From NCBI GenBank assembly GCA_963662175.1, contig OY759225.1, forward strand, positions 12,517,601-12,581,600: DNA of 64,000 bases, given 5' to 3'. The position numbers and the translations under genes were made by a program. Origin of the DNA: Aradus depressus. Its lineage: Eukaryota; Arthropoda; Insecta; Hemiptera; Aradidae. The notes beneath the pieces were generated by a model, which ran no database searches, was not told the DNA's origin, and saw only the letters and a list, made by a program, of their open reading frames with translations. Below are positions 57,701 through 64,000 of this stretch, in pieces (the stretch's first letter is position 1; every line of letters begins with the position of its first letter).

Positions 57701-60700
57701 GTAAAAGCTACCAAAGTCTAATCGCCATGACAGACTAATATATATACATAGGTACCTAAATATATAAATATATACATTTATTTATATATAACAAGTAGTT
57801 CAATCAATAACAACATAAAATAAAATAATGAGATATATAAAGTTTCAGAAATTCTTATTTATTGGTCATATCGCCTACTACCAGACTGTTTCGTCGTTCT
57901 GGTGCACATGAGCCCTACTCTATTTTGGGAGTCCTAAATTTTGCATACTTATGTTTATTCACGTAGGGTAGTTGTCTTTAACGAGTACCTGACATCGTAC
58001 AGCGTCAACCATTCATTTGTTTTTTGAATTGTTATGTTCTTTTGTATGTTTTATCAGGTATATTATTTTTGAAGCTTTATACCACATTATTTCATTTTTT
58101 TTATTGATTATTATTTTAATTAATTAATATTATAATTTAATATTTTAATATATATATAGGGCGCCGATAGTGTGGTTGCTTACTGAGCTCAAGATCGCGG
58201 ATTCAAAACTTTAAGCACGCAGGGACGTTAAGCGATGGTCCCGAGCCTGTACGATGTCAGGTACTCGTTATAGACCCCTACACTAGGTGAATAAAAATTT
58301 AGGGTAAGCAAAATTTAGAACTTCAACAGTAGAAAAACGACGAAAGAACGCTCTGGTAGTAGGCGATATGACCTCATAGTTAACCATGAGTCACAATAAC
58401 TAACTAATACCTAACAATACATCTAGTAATTTTTAATAAATTGTACAGCCAGTCTAAATAATATAATTCTTATTGTAATTCCACAACCCGTGATAACGTC
58501 AAATTGCATTTTTTATTGCATAAGAGTAACATGGTTAACAGTATATGGCCGGAAAATGAAGACGATGATATCACACCATTTTCATTCATAAGGATAGCTT
58601 ACGCAACGTCAAAGATAATAAGAAATTAATACAAAACATTTACATAATTAGACAATTCCTGCAGAAAGATTTGTTTATCATGCCCTAAAAAATAACAACT
58701 AGAAGACAATAAATTGTACATTTGATAACTGCATGCAAACATTTTAATTGAATAAATGATATATATATATTAATTAAAATAAGCATTATCAATAGGGTTT
58801 ATTGTCATTCGGGGTCAGTAAGCATTTCCTAATGGAAGCAGCAAACAGACTTGGCTATTTAACAAAGCATTTGAAGAATTTGACGCGAAAATTGATAAAT
58901 TATAATAATTATTAAGTTCCTGTTAATTATGAGTTGCTGTTGAAACTGAGAGCAAGTTGTTACTTCCCCAGCCATACGAAGAATAGGAGAACATATGTAA
59001 TAGACCAGAAATTCGAAGTTGTCTTTTCACCGGAATTTGATGTCAATATATTCATTACAACGGCAGTTATTAAATTAAAAATATGAAATTCCGTTGAAAA
59101 CTCGCATCGAATTTTCGAGTGATTACATTCCCTATCTTCGTACAGCTGGGAATGGAACAGAGTAAGAATAATAATGTAAACAATAATAATAATAATGAAT
59201 AATTGTAAAGAAGAACAGAGGTCAGAGAGAGAAAATATATATATATAGTAGAACCTCGATTATCCAAACTAATTGGGACCAGATGTGGTTCGGATAATAG
59301 AAAGTTCGAATAATCAAAGTTGAATTTCAAAAAAATGGAAAAAAATATTTAAAAAAAGGAAATAAGTCAATTAAGTATCCAATGTTACTTTAAAGGTATA
59401 TTTTAACAAATTACAAGTATGTACTATGTACATACTCTTCTTCTGATTTACCATCTTCATTTTTTTTTATCAAAACCAAATCCCTTTTTTCTTCGATTTG
59501 AAACCACTGGACCACTTGTGCTTTCTCTTGCCTCTCAAGCAAGCTCTTCTTCCCACCCACCGGCGGAACGCGTGGCGTGAATAAAAAAAAGGTGAGAGCT
59601 CTGTGAGTTCGGATAATCGATGTTCTAATATATATACCTATTTAAATTAAAATTATTTAGAGAGAGTTCCAGAAGGAGTTAGCCTGGATAAGGAAGGTGT
59701 TGTGGTAGATTGTTGTCCTCTGGAAAGATTGAATGATCAAATTAAAGTAAATTCGCCATACTTACCAACAAATTCTAATCTTCCATTTTCCACAAGATAT
59801 TTCACATTATTTCTTACACTTTCTGGCTGATCCTTCCACCATTTCCAAAAGAAGGCCGTCTCAACATATATAAATCTGGAAATAAATAAGATATATACTG
59901 AATGAAGGCGTAAATTACATTAAATCTTCAGTAGGTAGGTATTAAAAAAAATAATATATAATAGAAAAAATAATATATAATAGAAAAAATAATAAAATAT
60001 TTGGTAGCTGTATTGTTCTACCGTTTATTCTATGAGTTTATAACGTACTCAAAGCACAGACGTTTCGGCAAATACTCCCATAAATAGTATCTAAATTTTT
60101 TTTATTAACTGTTTGGGTTATGTAAGGAGATTCTGAATTCATTTAAAATATATTATTACAGCATCATTTCTCCCATTTATTTTAATCCTTCTCAGAAAAT
60201 AACAATTCCAAACTTTTCGGGAAGCACTCCCGTCATCAGTACCTATCTATAATACATGTGTTCTTTAGATTAACCATTTCTTCTGTCAATCAGAATTTTC
60301 TTTTTATAGAACATATTTATTGTGTCGACTTCTAGATTTAAACATCTAATCAAAACTTCAAAAACAGTTTTGACAAAGTGTTTAAATATAGAGGGGGACT
60401 CAATAAATATGTTCTATAAAAGAAAGATTCTTATTGACAGACCTAAAGAACACATGTATTATAGATACTGAATATGAGAGTACTTTCCAAAACGTTTCTA
60501 AATGTTGTTCTTTGAGATGGCAAAAATATATGGGAGAAGTGATGCTGTAATAATATATTATACAGTAAATAACTTTCTAAATGTTCTAATAATAACAAAA
60601 AATTCTAACTGATGATTCCTGAATTTGTAAATGTAAAAAAATGTAAAATAATCCTACCTTTTTTGTGTATCATTTAGAAGTACTTTAACTACGGAGTCTA

Positions 60701-60739
60701 AGATGGTCTTAACTCCTTCACCCCCACTGTAGACATCAT
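39474..60739 (-). CDS. Lysosomal-type alpha-mannosidase (GH38), 16 coding exons, 5' end missing
   Basis: Sixteen exons on the minus strand splice with GT-AG sites and compatible phases into about 935 codons ending at TAA 39474. They are: 60658-60739, 59766-59875, 57065-57140, 56146-56351, 54692-54828, 54176-54309, 53196-53406, 50643-50842, 50236-50429, 49106-49329, 48433-48628, 46767-46890, 44888-45170, 42618-42842, 41032-41160, 39474-39752. The protein trims alpha-linked mannose from N-glycan-derived oligosaccharides in lysosomes. Visible features are the GH38 nucleophile region WQIDPFGHSREN, the acid/base MGDDF, the middle-domain zinc histidine in QHHDAISGT, and C-terminal signatures TDSNGR and LTDRSQGGSSL. 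It follows human MAN2B1-type enzymes exon by exon and is not the Golgi class II form. Missing are the signal peptide and the first metal motif (HTHDDVGW), roughly 80-100 residues. Introns are 350 bp to 3.2 kb and full of repeats. Confidence 0.95.
39843..39930 (+). repeat. Family C 5' end in the mannosidase intron
   Basis: Shows the perfect hairpin GTCGGTGATTCACCGAC followed by tatgtacttccccatcac. At 40020-40085 is an inverted copy of the small repeat also at 18412 and 19890. Confidence 0.7.
40672..40860 (+). repeat. Family C fragment
   Basis: Contains gaatcctcatagtaaatttt and cgatatattcattacatcgg. The remainder of 40086-41031 is unassigned intron. Confidence 0.7.
41032..41160 (-). CDS. Mannosidase exon 15
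   Basis: Short 43-codon exon with no ATG of its own. Acceptor ttcgtctag, donor GAT|gtatgc. Reads HSGLTTDLPQEANILTVEPW then ANGKHLLRLENVSPSSSVHL and KID, matching LP....LLTL.PW.....LLRLE. The phases (0/0) fit both neighbours, which supports it strongly. Confidence 0.9.
41397..41582 (+). repeat. SINE-A with deleted A box
   Basis: gcgccg is joined directly to the B box (gttcgaaacccggcc), so the A-box region is missing, and part of the body is also deleted. Confidence 0.85.
41665..41885 (-). repeat. Family C 3' end, inverted
   Basis: Contains tatacaaagtataggggaag, then ggtcaaatatttcatgtttt and the internal unit start. Confidence 0.7.
41908..42201 (-). mobile_element. SINE-A with 11-bp target-site duplication
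   Basis: Minus-strand copy with complete head (ctgagctaccggcgccc), flanked by tttcaactata at 41897-41907 and 42202-42212. Confidence 0.9.
42618..42842 (-). CDS. Mannosidase exon 14
   Basis: Reads VHRRLTRDDNFGVNEALDEV then AFDQGLVARGKHWLSGESEE and HSPWLFVVPTHLSYPEW. VHRR.L.DD..GV.E.L.E......G.V.RG.H is conserved. Phases 0 in, 0 out. A 19-bp-based minisatellite begins about 37 bp upstream of its acceptor. Confidence 0.95.
42879..43155 (+). repeat. Minisatellite based on a 19-bp unit
   Basis: Unit like atatatcaatagtttgctg, about 14 copies. A longer pattern of about 120 bp repeats twice (a 'taagtagctgatgta' variant then 'tttcctgataaatcaatag'). It lies in the intron directly upstream of mannosidase exon 14. 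Confidence 0.85.
43365..43760 (+). repeat. Dispersed repeat with a tandem duplication
   Basis: Starts tagcagtaatacccggcgat. A block of about 95 bp (aaaagattcctcatcaatca ... gattgcgtgggtggatgctg) is present twice, at about 43525-43615 and 43655-43745. Non-coding; family not named. Confidence 0.6.
43761..44493. other. Unassigned intron sequence
   Basis: AT-rich, no repeat shared with the rest of the window noticed. Confidence 0.4.
44494..44826 (+). other. Open frame in a mannosidase intron, unrecognised
   Basis: After acceptor-like aaatattag the frame reads TNYEMLFDNNSMRISDISKY, then RLPPEQIRSDKYFSRNPKIH, FLSDHIDFDTLRLAPELSRY and ICWEVNK. A possible donor (AATAAG|gtagtt) is at about 44809, and beyond it the frame runs into SINE-A sequence. 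Residue use is protein-like. It is on the strand opposite to the mannosidase. It may be an exon of a nested gene or of a mobile element; no family recognised. Confidence 0.3.
44818..44886 (+). repeat. SINE-A 3' fragment abutting a splice donor
   Basis: Internally deleted 3' end (gggctcatgtccaccagagc ... gggcatgagtcacaataact). Its tail passes into the donor of mannosidase exon 13 at 44887. Confidence 0.85.
44888..45170 (-). CDS. Mannosidase exon 13
   Basis: Reads DEIGREVIVRYSSLDIDNDG then IFRTDSNGRSQIMRRRNHRD and LTDRSQ-type LITDRSQGGSSLEDGTLELM. The donor (CTCATG|gtgagt) runs directly into a SINE-A 3' fragment, so intron sequence from about position +3 is SINE-derived. Phases 2 in, 0 out. 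Confidence 0.97.
45238..46145 (+). mobile_element. Tigger-type relic with transposase C-terminus
   Basis: Inverted ends cactgcaccctcattatccg and (right) cggataatgagggcccagtt. ATG 45655 opens 101 codons including TQTDEYEEGDQPTKKINLRL, AQMALDFDPDLNRC and ARQSKITTFF. The acidic linker followed by a basic R-Q-.-.-I-T-x-F-F end resembles the tail of Tigger/jerky DDE proteins. The catalytic core is missing. Confidence 0.7.
46225..46740 (-). repeat. Family C, rearranged copies
   Basis: 46225-46295 is a plus-strand piece, 46310-46617 a minus-strand piece with the internal units, and 46660-46735 a plus-strand 3' end. Confidence 0.65.
46767..46890 (-). CDS. Mannosidase exon 12
   Basis: Reads PLVTEIHQQFTEWISQVYRI then KNDGSSVVEFEWLVGPIPLA. 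PLV.E..Q.F..W..QV.R and E.EW.VGPIP are conserved. Phases 1 in, 2 out. Confidence 0.95.
47293..47560. repeat. Palindromic fold-back element
   Basis: Two arms of about 120 bp pair with few mismatches around a spacer of roughly 25-45 bp. Left arm: cctt..tgtagaagg-type start, ttggccaacgtttcgaaaac, cttcagggccttataatgac. Right arm is the complement. Each arm, read outward, has CTGAAGAAGAAAATAAATAG then TTTCCGAAACG. 46891-47292 before it is AT-rich with no repeat identified. Confidence 0.8.
47901..48256 (+). mobile_element. SINE-A, full length
   Basis: Head gcgtagctcagtggtatgcg, B box gggttcgagactca, body, and the tail cacaataactaact (the second tail type). Confidence 0.9.
48433..48628 (-). CDS. 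Mannosidase exon 11
   Basis: Reads TLVNLDRSGQLKSVILNGTS then ITLKQSFGYYLPVDSQTEEH and SSGAYIFRPHTF. SGAYIFRP is diagnostic of lysosomal-type alpha-mannosidases. Phases 0 in, 1 out. Confidence 0.95.
48700..49015 (-). repeat. Family C copy
   Basis: Begins tgaagtataggggaagttat, then gaacacgattattcccgata and the internal unit. Lies between exons 10 and 11. Confidence 0.7.
49106..49329 (-). CDS. Mannosidase exon 10
   Basis: Reads KELTVQLLPVPDAVARIPGR then VSTATAELVFLARELPPLGF and SSYHVTR. ELVF.A.LPPLGFS.Y is typical. A second possible donor 9 bp further on would break phase with exon 11, so AAG|gtttgt is chosen. GC-rich compared with the introns. Confidence 0.9.
49362..49498 (+). repeat. G-rich minisatellite
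   Basis: Four diverged units of about 35 bp (gaggaaagtggggggaggac then gagcgtgagggt), 33 bp upstream of the acceptor of exon 10 in gene orientation. On the mannosidase strand it is C/T-rich. Confidence 0.85.
49692..49780 (+). repeat. SINE-A fragment, diverged
   Basis: Pieces cttgagcacccgtcctttgg and gtcgggctcatgtccacgag joined by a deletion. Confidence 0.6.
49880..50060 (-). repeat. Family C fragment
   Basis: Contains ttcaacgaaatttcatattt and gaactcgataactcccgata. Confidence 0.65.
50236..50429 (-). CDS. Mannosidase exon 9
   Basis: Reads ELFRSSDLPQVASCLLLNIT then SCPQTESSDRFVLTLYNPLS and RPVHHLVRVPIS. LN.S.CP...........YNPL is the family link between the middle and C-terminal domains. Phases 2 in, 1 out. 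Confidence 0.95.
50643..50842 (-). CDS. Mannosidase exon 8 (zinc histidine)
   Basis: Reads VCKQLHSLSGLLTGDTGNLD then ALREAVGVMQHHDAISGTEK and EYVAHDYARILSSAM. QHHDA(I/V)SGT contains the fourth zinc ligand. It is the start of the three-helix middle domain. Phases 0 in, 2 out. Confidence 0.97.
51119..52560 (-). pseudogene. BEL/Pao retrotransposon pol remnant (protease to pre-RT)
   Basis: On the minus strand, 52490-52075 encodes VKQLCRVLLDSGSQSNFVSE, the A17-type aspartic protease D-S-G-S motif, then RMARLLRIPQYKVDCTVNGI. Past the MITE, frames give FNEPQAVDMFVGAQVFF then CHGQLHLGPNLPILQNTNFG and WVISG, the usual BEL/Pao link before the reverse transcriptase. Frameshifts separate the blocks. No RT, RNase H or integrase is present. 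Confidence 0.85.
51395..52066. mobile_element. hAT-like MITE inside the BEL/Pao remnant
   Basis: Ends cagttgcgtagct and (right, inverted) gctacgccactg with internal gggcccc blocks. An imperfect 8-bp duplication (tgtggatg / gttggatg) flanks it. The Pao reading frame resumes on either side, which proves insertion. Confidence 0.75.
53196..53406 (-). CDS. Mannosidase exon 7
   Basis: Reads YINSHITTHHAFYSTPSCYL then KAVNNRNISFPTKEDDFFPY and SSDNHTFWTGYFSSRSTLKR. YSTPSCYL, DDFFPY and FWTGYFSSR are family hallmarks lining the active site. Phases 2 in, 0 out. Confidence 0.97.
53524..53741 (-). mobile_element. SINE-B, complete
   Basis: T tract, ggccttatgtacgattcata, body, B box (aggattcaaacccgc) and head ggccaccattgtcccc. 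Flanked by a near-perfect 14-bp duplication (tgtgaactattact / tgtgaattattact). Confidence 0.85.
53825..54112 (+). repeat. Tandem repeat of about 40 bp
   Basis: Units like tatacattgttttaataatg followed by cactacagtgtg, clearest at 53988-54110 and diverged before that. Lies between exons 6 and 7. Confidence 0.75.
54176..54309 (-). CDS. Mannosidase exon 6 (acid/base)
   Basis: Reads AHEFIKLMNEYSESYRTRHI then LVTMGDDFTYKRAEMNYDSM and DKLI. MGDDF holds the presumed acid/base Asp of GH38. Phases 0 in, 2 out. Confidence 0.95.
54692..54828 (-). CDS. Mannosidase exon 5
   Basis: Reads DNERLFTGILYNQYSSPNGF then CFDVNCSDEPIVDDPDDPGY and NLKEK. Matches the LFTG.L...Y..P...CWDV.C block, with the two conserved cysteines. 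Phases 1 in, 0 out. Confidence 0.95.
55003..55320 (+). repeat. Tandem repeat of about 110-120 bp, three copies
   Basis: Units start at about 55010, 55117 and 55238 (agttcatttgttaat, then tagaaacacc, then tttgttcatttaattt). Interrupted downstream by SINE-A. Confidence 0.7.
55318..55588 (+). repeat. SINE-A, head mostly missing
   Basis: From aagatcatgggtccaaaaca to ggtagtaggcgatatt. Confidence 0.85.
55677..55934 (+). pseudogene. MADF-like N-terminal fragment
   Basis: From ATG 55710: MKKSDEETISFIEMYRDRRG then LWDSVVRHS, after which the frame becomes hydrophobic and random. F-I-E-M-Y-R-D-R-x-x-L-W-D is the start of a MADF domain, as in the PIF/Harbinger ORF at 24235. It is probably another decayed element ORF in the mannosidase intron. 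Confidence 0.5.
56146..56351 (-). CDS. Mannosidase exon 4 (nucleophile)
   Basis: Reads KLEDTFGRCGRPRVGWQIDP then FGHSRENAAIMAGLGFDGLF and LGRIDWEDKELRKK. The Asp in W-Q-I-D-P-F-G-H-S is the GH38 catalytic nucleophile and zinc ligand by family knowledge. Phases 2 in, 1 out. Confidence 0.97.
56405..56690 (+). repeat. Family C 3' half
   Basis: Contains atagatgtcgtagttggagg, then ccgttgaaaactccacatcg and the end cataacatcccctatacttg. 56691-57064 is AT-rich and unassigned. Confidence 0.75.
57065..57140 (-). CDS. Mannosidase exon 3
   Basis: Reads GAWAMNDEATTYYQDIIDEF then TWGF. Contains the conserved NGGW.MNDEA-type block. Short 76-bp exon, phases 1 in, 2 out. Confidence 0.95.
57290..57645 (+). 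repeat. Family E repeat, copy 2
   Basis: Matches 9415-9785. The 5' motif is degenerate (ttgatgatgggagaaacata). The tail is tttattattattattaatatt. Confidence 0.8.
57862..58006 (-). repeat. SINE-A 3' part, inverted
   Basis: From ggtcatatcgcctactacca to gagtacctgacatcgtacag. Confidence 0.8.
58159..58416 (+). repeat. SINE-A with internal deletions
   Basis: Head gcgccgatagtgtgg, body from ttaagcacgcagggacgtta, tail cacaataactaacta. 58417-58964 is unassigned. Confidence 0.8.
58965..59150 (+). repeat. Family C scraps
   Basis: Contains caatatattcattacaacgg and tgaaattccgttgaaaactc, out of usual order. Confidence 0.55.
59246..59632. mobile_element. Tigger-like MITE
   Basis: Ends agtagaacctcgattatcca and inverted ttcggataatcgatgttcta. 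About 390 bp, no coding. Confidence 0.75.
59766..59875 (-). CDS. Mannosidase exon 2
   Basis: Reads FIYVETAFFWKWWKDQPESV then RNNVKYLVENGRLEFV. The family signature F.YVE.AFF..WW is complete. Phases 2 in, 1 out. Confidence 0.95.
60151..60558. repeat. Palindromic fold-back element
   Basis: Arms of about 200 bp meet near 60357. Ends are tattacagcatcatttctcc and its complement. In the left arm the minus strand reads CTGATGACGGGAGTGCTTCC then CGAAAAG; the right arm carries a decayed version. Lies between mannosidase exons 1 and 2 of those present. Confidence 0.75.
60658..60739 (-). CDS. Mannosidase exon 1 of those present
   Basis: Reads DVYSGGEGVKTILDSVVKVL then LNDTQKR. Corresponds to the segment after the first catalytic motif (..KNDIQ.AGV.YILDSV..). 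Incoming phase 1, outgoing phase 2. The exon before it was not found between here and 64000. Confidence 0.85.
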
Positions 60740-62335
60740 CTTAACATAAAGTTAATACAAATTATGTTTTAAAGAATAAACAAACGAAAAATATAATTTT
60801 TATAAGGCTTATTGAATTTTTGGAAGTCAATGACTATTAACTGACGAACAATTCTGTTTTTTTTTAAATAAATAGTTTTTAAATTCCACTTTCGGATTTA
60901 TTGAACAAATCATTTTAACATTAAACAAAAAAGAAATATTGTCTGGTATATTCGATTAAAAAAAAAAAAACTTTCGATCTGGTTAGTTATGAAATTCTTC
61001 TTAAAAACATGAGCCATTAGAGGTATAGGCTTTTTCGTAATTACTTATCTGGAAGGTTTCAACGATTGGCTGATAACGAATGAGTTAATTTTAAATGCCC
61101 CGAAAAACAACCATTTTAAATATGAAAAGGTATAAATTATTTAATGAAAAACCACCATAAGCAGTAAATAGTTTTTCCATATAATTGTTTTTTCATTAAA
61201 AATAAACTTGAGTTTAAAAAGAAATTCTTACCAAAATATGTCAAAAAGATTGGGTAAATAATTATCATATATCGGATCTATAATAAAAACAAACAGAATA
61301 TCAAGTCTTAAAACAAAAAGAAAGGTATATATAAATTTATATTGTTAAAAAAATAATGACTGAAAGTAATATAATAAAATATAATCGACTATAGACTGCG
61401 TACAACGAAAGTAGTTCAGTAATAAACAATGTTTGAATATCTTATATGTAATTAAAACTGAAAATATTAACGTGAGCTCACCATGAAAATAAAAATAAAT
61501 TGATAAATGAGGGGGTTAGAAGCAAAGGGATGTAAGTGACAAATCGGCTGTTAATTGAGATATGTGTGTTAACATCTTCCTTGACACCTACCCTGACTAC
61601 TGGCTAATGGTCAGAACGATTGTTAGTACCAGTAATGCTGTTACTAGTGGAAAATACCTGGTTAATATCTGAATTTACGATTTTACTATATTTTTGAAGG
61701 TAATTATCTCGAAATTACATTATTACTTTGCTTCTAACCCTCTCAAATATCTTTATCACTGGCAGATAGCAAGTCCAAATAGAAGTTCAAGAAATCCAAA
61801 AAAGGAAGGAGTGCCGAAATAAAATACGGTAATAAATAAAAACTTAAAATAGGTCCACTCACTGGCGAGTGTAGCATGGGACTGACTGGCAATGAGTATC
61901 AGTCTCAGAGAGGGATTAGCTGTGTGTTTACATTACCAACGTTGTAGACTAAACATCAACTTACTGGTTAATGTCAATATTCCTCGTTCCACTCCCGACG
62001 GAAAGGTGTAATAAATACTTTCAATGTTAAAATTTCATTTTCAACCCCCTCCGCCCTCTTTCCCCTTCATTTTTGAACTTTCTTATGCCATTATTATTAT
62101 TAGGTATTAAGTCTTTATTTATTTTTATAAAATACACATATACAAATAACTCGAAAATCAAAAATCTTATACCAAAGACAACTTCTTGGTCAGATGACAA
62201 TCAGAGTCTAGTCGTCAGAATTAACAAATAAAGAAGAAATTAAGTACACCTAACACTTAGCGTTCAAGTTAAGAACAACAAAATACAATTACAACTTGTT
62301 TAAAAATCAAATTATACTTTCGCCTAAGTACATAA

Positions 62336-62412
62336 AAAAGCAACGAAAGAGCGCTCTGTTAATAGGTGATATGATCTCGTAGTTAAAGCCCGGGCATGAG
62401 TCACAATATAAA
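62336..62412 (+). repeat. SINE-A 3' fragment
   Basis: Contains gaaagagcgctctgttaata and cccgggcatgagtcacaata. Confidence 0.8.
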
Positions 62413-62526
62413 TTGGAAGATAAAATAAAAGTAATGCTTGTTTGTAAATTGAAATTGTGTAATTTTTTGGTATTCATTTTAACTGTCCATTTCTGCTTAA
62501 TTGATTAAATTAGCGTTAGTATGGTT

Positions 62527-62652
62527 ATCGTGACTCATGCCCGGGCTTTAACCACAAGGTCTTATTGCCTACTACCAAAGAGCCCGACTCTACTGTGGGA
62601 GTCCTAAATTTAGCCTACCTAAACTTCATCTCGGGTAGGGGTCTAACGAGTA
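62527..62652 (-). repeat. SINE-A 3' fragment, inverted
   Basis: From gtgactcatgcccgggcttt to ggtaggggtctaacgagta. Confidence 0.8.
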
Positions 62653-64000
62653 AATTAGAGTGTAAACATTATCGAGGTTGAAAAAGAACACTTCCGGTTT
62701 AGGTGGCATTGCATGGAAACTGACATGTGTTTTAGTACGACTGACTGTGAGTTGAAAAATTAATAAATAAATAAAAATAAAATCAATTTTTTGACTTATG
62801 TGCTTAGATTCGCCGAGCCTAGAATTCTTTCCTGTTCTGCATAATATATTATTTCATAACACTCCTTTCAAAAAAAAAAATATAAATAATGACATTTCAT
62901 TCATAATTTCTGTAGCAATTATCAAAATCATTAGCATATCTTTACTTAAGACTTATTGCAGACAATATATTATCTATTAACAATAGTTTTATACTATAAG
63001 GTCATCCCATAAGTTATATCGTTTTCGAAATTATTTCTATTGTTAACTTTATTAGGTCAAAGCCTCTAGATTATACATAGTTTTTGTATGAACGGTGGTT
63101 GAAATGGGAATTATTAACTCAGTCTTTCATCCTACTATGGTCCGGGGAAAAACAAATTTTCTGTCAAGTTTATATTTTGAATTTAGGTAAGTGTCACATG
63201 AGCCATCTTCGGTATGCTACATTGGGGGAGTTTTAAATGAGGCGAGAGTGTGACTTTTTTTTAACAGATCAATTTTCATTATCAACTGTGGAACAATTAC
63301 GAATAATAAAGATTACGGGATAAAATAAAGTTAAATTCGATGCTGGAATAATTACATTTAACGCTGGCTAATTTCACCTGCTTACAGCATACCATTATAT
63401 TTTCAACAGTAATTAATTTTCCACTATTTATTGGGGTGAGTTTAACTCAACGAATAATGATAATAATTAGGCATGAAGTAAAGTAATTAAATTAAGTTCG
63501 GTGTTGGAATAACAAAAAACTAATTTAAGGGCCTATTCGAGGAGCCTAGTATCAAAGACGGACATGTCCAATTTTTTCTAAAAATGTTAGAATCGACTTT
63601 CATAAACTTTTTCACGCTGAATTAAAATATGAAATATATTGGTTCCAAAACAAACCAGAATCACTTAAAAATGAGCTCAAAGTTTGGTGTTGCGATCAAA
63701 AAGCGGCCAAGACCACCACCAGCCAATCAGATGTCGGCATTCATCTTCCTCGTACCCATAATGCAATACCAAGTTGAGTCATTTTGTTATCAGTGGTGTT
63801 TTGAACTTGGTACTTGCTTCCACGTAGTTTTTCCAATTTCACTAATTTATATATTTTAAAATGTAAGTTTCAGTTTCCCCAATAAAAAAAAATGATGATA
63901 CTTTTTCCCTTCGTAATGTTTTATAATTTATAATTTTAGTATTTGTATCGCCGAAGCAAGTACTTTTGGGGCGTACATGGAAAGAAAAGTCCACATGCAG

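Larger units (their letters stand above)
60740..64000. other. Upstream intron or flank of the mannosidase, no exon found
   Basis: I looked on the minus strand for the HTHDDVGW-type first exon and did not find it. SINE-A fragments are at 62336-62412 (+) and 62527-62652 (-). Near 63320 and 63477 a phrase ending g(a/t)tggaataa is repeated. The last 70 bases are open on the plus strand after ataattttag (YLYRRSKYFWGVHGKKSPHA) but too short to judge. Confidence 0.5.

Noticed and set aside
61210..61290. First mannosidase exon candidate
   Set aside because: Acceptor and donor exist on the minus strand, but the phase that fits the next exon has stops, and no HTHDD motif is present.
62998..63120. Mariner-type end (aaggtcatcccataagttat)
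   Set aside because: The phrase resembles some mariner ends, but no inverted partner or transposase was found nearby.

Overview
This is a piece of an AT-rich, repeat-dense animal genome, almost certainly from an insect. The evidence is spliced genes with GT-AG introns, an insect-type odorant receptor C-terminus, tRNA-derived SINEs whose tails resemble the arthropod telomere repeat (TTAGG)n, and relics of Tc1/mariner, hAT, Tigger/pogo, PIF/Harbinger, BEL/Pao and RNase-H-bearing LINE elements. I cannot fix the order. No bacterial-type operon, CRISPR array, rRNA gene or intact tRNA gene was seen.

Three host genes can be supported. (1) At 457-2935 (+) are the last two coding exons of an odorant receptor (7tm_6 family). 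The intron between them holds a hAT relic, a Tc1 relic and a MITE fragment. (2) At 31984-36056 (+) is a complete-looking three-exon gene for a secreted, cysteine-free, glycosylated coiled-coil protein of 488 residues that I cannot name. (3) At 39474-60739 (-) are 16 coding exons of a lysosomal-type alpha-mannosidase (GH38). They splice in one frame over about 935 codons to the natural stop. Its first exon or exons (signal peptide and first zinc-binding motif) were not found and probably lie beyond 64000. Genes 2 and 3 converge on a 3.4-kb AT-rich spacer. A few further exon-like open stretches (3092-3201, 28361-28543, 29263-29420, 30109-30253, 44494-44826) are reported with low confidence.

The rest is layered mobile DNA. 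3.3-7.7 kb is a composite fold-back element with arms over 1 kb, mixed with two pieces of a LINE gag-like ORF. 7.8-12.3 kb holds Tc1 and LINE relics. 12.6-27.2 kb holds hAT-like, Tigger and PIF/Harbinger elements, a 69-bp satellite array and a dispersed repeat called family C here. 27-34 kb has clustered SINEs around the coiled-coil gene. The mannosidase introns are packed with the same families plus minisatellites and three fold-back elements. Family names used: SINE-A (tRNA head, about 345 bp, more than 20 copies or fragments), SINE-B (tRNA head, A-rich tail, 3 copies), family C (helitron-like dispersed repeat), family E (LINE 3'-end-like repeat), family V (about 550-bp MITE).

Nothing here is a clear new multi-gene system. 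The most unusual items are the chimeric fold-back, CTGAnGA...GAAA motifs that look like hammerhead cores and recur in fold-back arms, a short MITE with a minisatellite core and perfect 29-bp inverted ends, and SINE sequence that starts inside a splice donor of the mannosidase gene.
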